From Lysinibacillus_B sp036662795 (GTDB lineage: Bacteria > Bacillota > Bacilli > Bacillales_A > Planococcaceae), in assembly GCF_036662795.1 (NCBI RefSeq), contig NZ_JBAFWZ010000005.1, positions 62,001-126,000 on the forward strand: DNA of 64,000 bases, in the 5' to 3' direction. Position 1 is the stretch's first letter; the number at the start of each line of letters is the position of its first letter. Below the pieces are notes generated by a model. The model did no database searches. It was not told the DNA's origin and saw only the letters and a list, made by a program, of their open reading frames with translations. Shown piece by piece: positions 53,372-60,465 of this stretch. The translations under genes and the position numbers were made by a program.

Positions 53372-54250
53372 TTGAAAACATTTAAAAAAGTTTATATTGA
53401 AATAACAAGTGTTTGTAATTTAGCTTGTAGTTTTTGTCCGCCCACACAACGAGCAAAAGGACTAATTAAGGTGGAGCAATTTGAGAAAATTCTAGATGAA
53501 ATTCGCCCACATACAAAATATATTTATCTCCATGTAAAGGGAGAGCCGTTGCTTCACCCGCGAATAGATCAGCTATTAGATGCTGCCCATGAGCGTGGCT
53601 TTAAGGTGAATATTACAACGAATGGAACGTTAATCAAAAAACAACGTGAAAAGCTGCTTGGAAAGCCTGCTCTTCGTCAAATGAATTTTTCGCTGCATAG
53701 CTTTGATGGGCATGAAGGTTCCGAAAATCGTGAGAAATATTTAGGCGATATTTTAGATTTTGTTCGGGAAGTACGAGAAAATGGACAAAATATTATCTTC
53801 TCCTATCGTTTATGGAATCTCCAGCGTAAAGATCAAACAGAAGTCGACCGTCGTAAAAATGCGGAGACTTTAGATGTTTTGGAGAAAGAATACTCTCTGC
53901 CATTTAAAATAGAGGAGCGTGTGGAGCCTGGTAGTGGTGTGAAAATTGCACAGAATATTTATTTAAATCAGGATCATGAATTTAAGTGGCCAAGTTTATT
54001 AGAGCCTGAGGATTCTGGAAAGGGCTTCTGCCATGCACTACGAAGTCATTCTGCGATTTTAGTAGATGGTACGGTTGTTCCTTGCTGTTTAGATGGTGAA
54101 GGGGTAATAAATCTAGGAAATGTTCATGAGCAGTCATTTTCAGAAATTATTGAAGGTGACCGAGCAAATAACTTAATCGATGGCTTCTCTCGTAGAGAAG
54201 CAGTAGAGGAACTTTGCCGAAAATGTGGTTACAGACAAAAGTTTGGATGA
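53372..54250 (+). CDS. Radical SAM/SPASM-like protein
   Basis: The 292-residue protein has the radical SAM cluster motif CNLACSFC at residues 15-22 (CxxxCxxC), then GEPLLHP and NITTNGT typical of the core barrel. Its C-terminal part has cysteines (FCHAL, VPCCLDGEG, CRKCG) in a SPASM-like arrangement for an auxiliary cluster. Such enzymes often modify peptides or mature proteins, but no precursor or partner is visible nearby. TTG 53372 is used behind AAGGTG. It is convergent with rarA. Confidence 0.82.
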   Translation: MKTFKKVYIEITSVCNLACSFCPPTQRAKGLIKVEQFEKILDEIRPHTKYIYLHVKGEPLLHPRIDQLLDAAHERGFKVNITTNGTLIKKQREKLLGKPALRQMNFSLHSFDGHEGSENREKYLGDILDFVREVRENGQNIIFSYRLWNLQRKDQTEVDRRKNAETLDVLEKEYSLPFKIEERVEPGSGVKIAQNIYLNQDHEFKWPSLLEPEDSGKGFCHALRSHSAILVDGTVVPCCLDGEGVINLGNVHEQSFSEIIEGDRANNLIDGFSRREAVEELCRKCGYRQKFG

Positions 54251-54269
54251 TTTAGCCTTAACGCACAAG

Positions 54270-54320
54270 GGTGGCTTAAAAGCGTCGTTAGGCTAACGAC
54301 CTTTTAAGCCATCCTCTTTT
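54270..54320. terminator. Long hairpin between radical SAM gene and rarA
   Basis: GGTGGCTTAAAAG-C-GTCGTTA and TAACGACCTTTTAAGCCATCC form a stem of about 20 pairs with a three-base loop and one bulged C. It extends into the last codons of rarA, whose stop codon lies in the loop region. The plus-strand side ends CTCTTTTG. Confidence 0.65.
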
Positions 54321-55597
54321 GTTTTAAACGATTTTAATTTGTCGTAAATGGAGGCCATTCGCTTTTCCTCGCCAGCAATGACAGGTGTATAATATTCGGT
54401 TCCTACAAGGTTTTCGGGCAAGTAGAGCTGATCAACCCAGCCACCAAACGTCCCAATAGGTGTATTATGTGGATAAAGATAACCCCCGTGTCCAAGCGCC
54501 GCAGCCCCAGCATAATGTGTATCCTTTAAGTGATTTGGGATGTCGCCAACTTTTCCCTCGTTAATGGAGGAGATTGCTGCATCAAGCGCCTTGTATGCCG
54601 AGTTTGATTTATCGCTTAAGCACATTTCTACAACGGCTGTTGCAAGTGGGATTCGGGCTTCTGGCATACCGAGCTTTTGAGCTGCATCCGTTGCGGCATT
54701 CACATGAGCTCCTACTGCAGGATTTGCCAGTCCGATATCCTCATAAGCCATAACGAGTAAACGACGGCAAACTGCGACTAAATCACCTGATTCTAATAGA
54801 TGAGCCAAATAATAAAGGGCGGCATTGACATCACTGCCTCGCACCGATTTTTGCAGGGCGGAGAGGAGATTGTAAAAATGCGAGCCCCCCTTATCACCGT
54901 AAACGCCAATTCTTTTTGCAAGTGATTCAATTGCACGGTCATTAAAAATCGTGACACCATCCTGTTCATCCGATGCGTAATACACTGATTCGAGAAGGGT
55001 AAGTGCTTTTCTAGCATCGCCATTGGCAGCAGCTGCAATTTGTTCTAGCTGTGTTGCCGTTGCTTCGATCGCTACACTTCCTAAACCACGGTCAGTATCC
55101 GCTAGAGCCATCTTTACAAGCTTTATCACATCGAGCAAAGTTAATCGCTCAAGCTGAAGAATTTCGCCACACCGAGAACGAATCGCTGGATTGACATCAT
55201 GGAATGGATTTTCAGTCGTAGCGCCTATTAACACAATCGAGCCATTTTCAACATGTGGTAGTAGCGTATCCTGCTGTAATTTGTTGAAGCGATGTATTTC
55301 ATCTAGGAACAGCAGCACTTTGCCTGCCATTCGCGCTTCAATCACAATTTGTTCAATATCCTTTTTTCCTGCATGTGTCGCATTCAAAGCAAAGAAGGGA
55401 AGCTTGCTACTACCTGCAATTGCATTGGCAATAGATGTCTTTCCAACACCCGGTGGTCCGTATAATAAAATGGACGGCACATGCCCCTTCCTAATCATCG
55501 AATAAAGAGGGGTATTGGGACCAATAATATGCTCCTGTCCGACGATTTCGTCTATATTTCGAGGACGCATTTTGTATGCTAACGGCTCATTTTGCAT
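54293..55597 (-). CDS. rarA: Replication-associated recombination protein RarA
   Basis: RarA (MgsA, YrvN) is an AAA+ clamp-loader-like ATPase at stalled replication forks. The 434-residue protein has Walker A GPPGVGKTS at residues 47-55, Walker B LFLDEIHR, sensor GATTENP, and the C-terminal tetramerisation domain (SDVNAALYYLAHLLESGD, LGHGGYLYPHN). AAAAGGAAG precedes the ATG. It is divergent from cymR. Confidence 0.96.
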   Translation of the reverse strand: MQNEPLAYKMRPRNIDEIVGQEHIIGPNTPLYSMIRKGHVPSILLYGPPGVGKTSIANAIAGSSKLPFFALNATHAGKKDIEQIVIEARMAGKVLLFLDEIHRFNKLQQDTLLPHVENGSIVLIGATTENPFHDVNPAIRSRCGEILQLERLTLLDVIKLVKMALADTDRGLGSVAIEATATQLEQIAAAANGDARKALTLLESVYYASDEQDGVTIFNDRAIESLAKRIGVYGDKGGSHFYNLLSALQKSVRGSDVNAALYYLAHLLESGDLVAVCRRLLVMAYEDIGLANPAVGAHVNAATDAAQKLGMPEARIPLATAVVEMCLSDKSNSAYKALDAAISSINEGKVGDIPNHLKDTHYAGAAALGHGGYLYPHNTPIGTFGGWVDQLYLPENLVGTEYYTPVIAGEEKRMASIYDKLKSFKTKEDGLKGR

Positions 55598-55726
55598 GAG
55601 GTCACTTCCTTTTTTTCTTGAAGATAAAGTGTTTATAGAACATATAATAGAGTATTTCTGATAGGATATAAAGGAAATATGCTATACTTATCTATATAGA
55701 AGGATTAGAACAATAGAGGTGTTAAA

Positions 55727-56146
55727 ATGAAAATATCGACTAAGGGCCGTTACGGTTTAACAATTATGATTGAGCTTGCAAAGCATTATGGAGAAGGACC
55801 AATTCCCCTTCGTAAAATTGCTGCTGAAAAAGAATTATCTGAGGCATACTTAGAGCAATTAGTATCTCCACTACGTAATGCAGGACTTGTTAAAAGTGTA
55901 CGTGGTGCATACGGTGGTTACATGCTTTCAAAGACCCCAGCTGAAATTACAGCTGCCGATGTAATTCGTGTACTAGAAGGACCTATTCAGCCGGTAGAGG
56001 GTATTGAAAATGAAGAAGCGCCACAGAGAGAGCTTTGGCTACGTATTCGTGATGCGGTGAAAAATGTGTTAGATACAACATCGCTAGAGGATTTAGCGAA
56101 GTATACTGATAATAATGTACATGACGGCTATATGTTCTATATTTAA
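55727..56146 (+). CDS. cymR: Rrf2 family cysteine metabolism repressor CymR
   Basis: CymR represses sulfur and cysteine genes in complex with CysK. The 139-residue protein has a winged helix (MKISTKGRYGLTIMIELAKHY, GPIPLRKIAAEKELSEAYLEQL) and lacks the three-cysteine cluster of IscR-type Rrf2 proteins, which fits CymR. It is upstream of iscS/mnmA as in B. subtilis. Confidence 0.92.
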   Translation: MKISTKGRYGLTIMIELAKHYGEGPIPLRKIAAEKELSEAYLEQLVSPLRNAGLVKSVRGAYGGYMLSKTPAEITAADVIRVLEGPIQPVEGIENEEAPQRELWLRIRDAVKNVLDTTSLEDLAKYTDNNVHDGYMFYI

Positions 56147-56176
56147 TCGTTAGTTTGAAGGAGTTTTATACTTAAC

Positions 56177-57319
56177 ATGGAAACAATCTATCTTGATCAT
56201 GCGGCGACAACACCAATGGCGAAGGAAGCTATCGTGGAAATGACTGCGGCGATGGAAACTGTATTCGGGAATGCTTCTAGTATTCATGGTGCTGGTCGTG
56301 AAGCACGAAAATATTTAGATGAGGCACGGAGTCTTTTAGCACATGAAATTCAAGCGAGGCAGAGTGAAATTGTTCTGACTAGTGGTGGCACAGAGTCTGA
56401 TAATTTGGCGATATTCGGTACAGCATATGCGCGTGAAAATGAAGGTAAACATATTATTACAACAGCAATTGAACACCATGCTGTCCTACATGCCTGTGAA
56501 AAGCTAGAGCGAGAAGGCTTTGATGTAACGTACTTACCGGTTGATAATACGGGACTAGTACGAGTAGAGGATGTCAAGGCTGCTCTTCGTGAGGATACAA
56601 TCTTAGTAACAATTATGTATGGCAATAATGAAGTTGGTACGATTCAGCCAATTGCTGAAATTGGTGCTGTGCTAGCAGAGCATACCGCAACGTTCCATAC
56701 TGATGCTGTTCAAGCGTTCGGAATCGAGGCACTGAATGTTAATGAGCTAAAGGTTGACTTGCTTAGCGTGTCCTCACATAAAATTAATGGACCAAAAGGA
56801 ATGGGCTTTCTGTATGCAAGGACTGGTGTTAAGCTTGTTTCTCTAATGCACGGTGGCTCTCAAGAGAAAAAGCGTCGCGCGGGAACCGAAAATATTCCGG
56901 CGGCGATTGGCTTTGCAGCAGCTTCAAAATTCGCAGGGATCCGACGTGAGGAAGCAAGGGGAAAATATAAGCGATTTAAAGCATTATTAGCACAGCAATT
57001 CGATGAAGCTAATATTTCATATAAAATAAATGGTCATCAGGAACAGGCATTACCGCATGTACTGAATGTGACATTTCCCGGCACTGATGTGGAGTCATTC
57101 CTAATCAACTTAGATATGGCTGGCGTATTTGTTTCAAGTGGCTCTGCATGTACAGCCGGTTCAATTGACCCTTCACACGTGCTCGTTGCGATGTTCGGCA
57201 AGGATGTCGAGGAACTACGAAGCTCAATCCGCTTTAGCTTCGGTCTAGGCTTAACCGACGAACAAATTATCGAAGCAGGAAAGCGAACAGCAGCAATCGT
57301 CAAACGCCTTGTGAAATAG
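56177..57319 (+). CDS. iscS: Cysteine desulfurase (YrvO type)
   Basis: This PLP enzyme of 380 residues takes sulfur from cysteine. The PLP lysine is in SSHKINGPKGMGFLY, and the persulfide Cys in SSGSACTAGS near the C-terminus. The start IYLDHAATTPMAKEA is typical. In B. subtilis this YrvO paralogue feeds MnmA directly; mnmA follows here after a repeat-containing gap of 357 bases. AAGGAG precedes the ATG. Confidence 0.93.
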   Translation: METIYLDHAATTPMAKEAIVEMTAAMETVFGNASSIHGAGREARKYLDEARSLLAHEIQARQSEIVLTSGGTESDNLAIFGTAYARENEGKHIITTAIEHHAVLHACEKLEREGFDVTYLPVDNTGLVRVEDVKAALREDTILVTIMYGNNEVGTIQPIAEIGAVLAEHTATFHTDAVQAFGIEALNVNELKVDLLSVSSHKINGPKGMGFLYARTGVKLVSLMHGGSQEKKRRAGTENIPAAIGFAAASKFAGIRREEARGKYKRFKALLAQQFDEANISYKINGHQEQALPHVLNVTFPGTDVESFLINLDMAGVFVSSGSACTAGSIDPSHVLVAMFGKDVEELRSSIRFSFGLGLTDEQIIEAGKRTAAIVKRLVK

Positions 57320-57377
57320 TATTATAATAAATTCAGGTGTATTGATTATTAATTGAACATTAGTAACATAGAATTTT

Positions 57378-57609
57378 CGTTGATTGTAGTGAAAGGCGGC
57401 GAGTGTAGCTGTTGGCATGCGCCTTTCGCTACAGAGCAAAGCTTCCAGCGGGATTAGCGTCCGAGATGAGAACCTGGACCGAGCACTAGGGGAACGAAGG
57501 CTAAAGGCGTCACTTCCTGTGACAATGTCTTGGTGACCAACATCCTGTTGCCCCGAAGCGGCTCATCGGACGCCCCCCGGAAAACATTCGCCTAGAACGG
57601 AAATCAACG
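57378..57609. repeat. Dispersed intergenic repeat, copy C, with terminal inverted ends
   Basis: A 232-base GC-rich element between iscS and mnmA. Its ends are an inverted pair, CGTTGATT (57378-57385) and AATCAACG (57602-57609). It holds the core GGAACGAAGGCTAAAGG, GTCACTTCCTGTGAC and GTGACCAACAT shared with copy A and in reverse in copy B. No coding frame stands out. It looks like a non-autonomous repeat. Confidence 0.65.
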
Positions 57610-57676
57610 TTTCAGGTAACAAAATAAAGACTGCGCGCCTTTTACGCGATTTTGTCTAAGAAAAGGTGAAGAAAAA

Positions 57677-58798
57677 ATGGTAGAAAAGAGAGATCCGTCA
57701 CAAATTCGTGTAGTTGTTGGCATGTCTGGCGGTGTCGATTCATCAGTTGCTGCATATTTGCTAAAACAGCAAGGCTATGATGTTATCGGTATTTTTATGA
57801 AAAACTGGGATGATACGGACGAAAACGGTGTATGTACAGCTACGGAGGATTATGAAGATGTTATTGCTGTGTGCAACCAAATCGGCATTCCGTATTATGC
57901 AGTAAACTTTGAAAAACAATACTGGGATAAAGTATTCTCGTACTTCCTAGAAGAATATAAAGCAGGGCGTACACCGAACCCTGATGTGATGTGTAATAAA
58001 GAAATTAAATTTAAAGCATTCCTTGAGCATGCGATGAACTTAGGCGCGGATTATTTAGCTACAGGGCATTACGCACGCGTAGAACAGCGTGAAGATGAAG
58101 TAGTGATGCTACGAGGTGTTGATAATAACAAGGATCAAACGTACTTCCTAAATCAATTATCACAGGATCAGCTCAAGCATGTAATGTTCCCGATTGGACA
58201 TTTACCAAAGCCTGAAGTTCGTAAAATTGCTGAGGAGGCAGGTCTTGCTACAGCAAAGAAAAAGGATTCTACAGGCATTTGCTTTATCGGAGAGCGTAAC
58301 TTTAAGGAATTCCTTAGTCAGTACTTACCAGCGCAGCCGGGTAACATGGAAACATTTGATGGTAAAGTAATGGGAGAGCATGACGGTTTAATGTACTACA
58401 CATTAGGGCAGCGTCACGGTCTTGGTATTGGTGGTGACGGTGAGCCTTGGTTCGTTCTAGGAAAAGATTTAGAGCGCAATGTGCTATATGTTGGGCAAGG
58501 CTTCCATCATGAAAAGCTTTATTCAGAGGCATTAACTGCGGTGAAGATGAACTTTACATCAGACAAGCCGGTTCAAGCGAAATTTAACTGTACGGCGAAA
58601 TTCCGTTACCGTCAGGAAGATTCTCCAGTCCAGGTTGAAATGCGTGAGGATGGAACAGCGCTCATTACTTTTGCAGAGCCAGTCCGTGCGATTACGCCAG
58701 GACAGGCTGTTGTCTTATATGATGGTGAAGTATGCCTAGGTGGCGGTACAATTGATGAAGTATTGAAGAACAACGAAAAACTAACATATGTAGGATAA
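57677..58798 (+). CDS. mnmA: tRNA-specific 2-thiouridylase MnmA
   Basis: MnmA makes s2U34 in tRNA-Lys, -Glu and -Gln using sulfur from the upstream desulfurase. The 373-residue protein has the PP-loop GMSGGVDSSV, the two catalytic cysteines in NPDVMCNKEIKF and STGICFIGERNF, and LGQRHGLGIGG. AAAAGGTGAAG precedes the ATG. Confidence 0.97.
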   Translation: MVEKRDPSQIRVVVGMSGGVDSSVAAYLLKQQGYDVIGIFMKNWDDTDENGVCTATEDYEDVIAVCNQIGIPYYAVNFEKQYWDKVFSYFLEEYKAGRTPNPDVMCNKEIKFKAFLEHAMNLGADYLATGHYARVEQREDEVVMLRGVDNNKDQTYFLNQLSQDQLKHVMFPIGHLPKPEVRKIAEEAGLATAKKKDSTGICFIGERNFKEFLSQYLPAQPGNMETFDGKVMGEHDGLMYYTLGQRHGLGIGGDGEPWFVLGKDLERNVLYVGQGFHHEKLYSEALTAVKMNFTSDKPVQAKFNCTAKFRYRQEDSPVQVEMREDGTALITFAEPVRAITPGQAVVLYDGEVCLGGGTIDEVLKNNEKLTYVG

Positions 58799-58837
58799 AT
58801 AGGCGACCTCGGTCGTCTATCTTTTTGAGGTGACAGA

Positions 58838-59503
58838 ATGAAAGTAGATTATAATGAAATCGGGATTAAAGCGTTTCAGGAAAAGCGCTACGAGGATGCA
58901 GCACAGGCATTTAATGATGCTATTGAGCAAAATCCAGATGAGGCAATCGGCTATGTGAACTTTGGCAACTTATTGGCGACACTAAATGATACCGAGCGTG
59001 CAGAGCGCTTCTTTCAAAAGGCCATTGTAGTAGATGAAGGGGCAGCTACGGCTTATTATGGTCTTGCTAATTTATACTATAATGCGGAGCGATTTATCGA
59101 GGCAGCGAAGCTTTATCAAAAGTCAATCGATCATGGTATCGAGGGAGCAGATGCTTATTATATGCTTGCGAAAAGCTTCGAGCGAGAGGAAAACTACAAG
59201 CTAGCCTTGCCGTTTATGCAACGTGCAGCAGAGCTATCGCCAAACGATTTACAAATTCGTTTATCGTATGGTATTTTACTGTGCACACTTGAAATGTTCG
59301 AGCATGCAGGGCCAGAGCTCCAGTTTGTCATTGACAAGGATTGGAATAATGCAGATGCACATTACAATTTAGGCGTATTATATGCAGTATCGACATCCAA
59401 AACAGAGGATGCAAAATATCATTTAAAGCAGGCGTTCACGCTACAGCCTGAATTTGATCAGGCGCGTTATATTTATGATATGATTTGCCAGCGCCAAAAC
59501 TAA
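58838..59503 (+). CDS. Tetratricopeptide repeat protein (YrrB-like)
   Basis: The 221-residue protein is built of five or six TPR units (e.g. AIGYVNFGNLLATLNDTERA, AATAYYGLANLYYNAERFIE), with no signal peptide. It corresponds to yrrB, which lies between mnmA and recD2 in B. subtilis. TTGAGGTG precedes the ATG. It probably mediates protein interactions; the partner is unknown. Confidence 0.88.
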   Translation: MKVDYNEIGIKAFQEKRYEDAAQAFNDAIEQNPDEAIGYVNFGNLLATLNDTERAERFFQKAIVVDEGAATAYYGLANLYYNAERFIEAAKLYQKSIDHGIEGADAYYMLAKSFEREENYKLALPFMQRAAELSPNDLQIRLSYGILLCTLEMFEHAGPELQFVIDKDWNNADAHYNLGVLYAVSTSKTEDAKYHLKQAFTLQPEFDQARYIYDMICQRQN

Positions 59504-59546
59504 CATAGAAAGGCTACTCGATTGGGTAGCCTTTCTTACATACGTT

Positions 59547-60299
59547 TTATTTACAATAGGTTACAACCTGCTGGTACGGTAAATCACCACCGAAAATGTC
59601 GAGGGCGCTTCCGATTGTCACATGTAACCGGCCTTCGCTAAGTTGCTCGAATTTTCTTAAATCTTCAAGTGAACGTACCCCACCTGCATACGTAGTCGGA
59701 ACGGATGTCCATTGTGCTAAATCCGCCACAAGCTCCTCCTGCATACCGCTTCGTTTACCCTCAACATCAACTGCATGAATTAGCAGCTCATCACAATAGC
59801 CTTCAATCATTCCGATAGAGCTAGCGTTCACTTCGAAATCACTAAATTTAGTCCACTTATCCGTGACCACATACCATTTCCCGTCCCGATTGCGGCAGCT
59901 TAAGTCAATGACAAGCTTTTCTTTCCCTACAGCAGCTACTAACCCCTCAAGACGTTCCATATCAAGTAATCCATCATGGAAAATATACGAGGTCACAATC
60001 ACATGTGAGGCACCCGCGTCAATATATTTTTGGGCATTAGAGGCTGTAATACCGCCGCCAACCTGCAGACCACCCCGATACGCCTTTAATGCTGCTAGTG
60101 CGGCGTCCTCGTTACCAGAGCCAAGCATAATGACATGTCCACCTGTGAGTCTGTCCCGCTGAAACATACTCGCAAAGTACGTAGAATCATGCTCTGAAAT
60201 AAAGTTCTCAATCACTTGCTTATCTTCATGTCCGAGAGTGCTTCCTACAATCTGTTTTACTTTTCCATCGTGTAAATCAATACAAGGTCTAAATTGCAA
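59547..60299 (-). CDS. hisA: Eukaryotic-type HisA (phosphoribosylformimino-AICAR ribotide isomerase)
   Basis: HisA isomerises ProFAR to PRFAR in histidine synthesis. The 250-residue TIM barrel starts FRPCIDLHDGKVKQIVG and has QVGGGI, HVIVTSYIF, VIDLSCRNRDGKW, LIHAVDVEGKRSG, YAGGVRSLEDL and IGSALDIFGGDLPY. These follow the fungal/plant HIS6 pattern (CIDLHxGxVKQIVG, VTSxxF, DLSCR, HAADVEG, SLDIFGG) rather than the usual bacterial AID...GKCVRLxQGD. Starts at TTG 60299 with AAAGG upstream. It stands alone, with no other his genes in the window, and is convergent with the TPR gene. Confidence 0.8.
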   Translation of the reverse strand: MQFRPCIDLHDGKVKQIVGSTLGHEDKQVIENFISEHDSTYFASMFQRDRLTGGHVIMLGSGNEDAALAALKAYRGGLQVGGGITASNAQKYIDAGASHVIVTSYIFHDGLLDMERLEGLVAAVGKEKLVIDLSCRNRDGKWYVVTDKWTKFSDFEVNASSIGMIEGYCDELLIHAVDVEGKRSGMQEELVADLAQWTSVPTTYAGGVRSLEDLRKFEQLSEGRLHVTIGSALDIFGGDLPYQQVVTYCK

Positions 60300-60465
60300 C
60301 GTTTAACAAACCTTTCTTAAGTAGAATATTTAATTATCATATCATTTTTATCTCTCTGAAATATAAAGAATCTTGTGAAAGACGACAAAGCTTCATATTT
60401 CAAGGACAGCATAGAGATAAATATGTTAAAATATGCGTATTATTTATCGGTAAGGAGCGAGAAGG

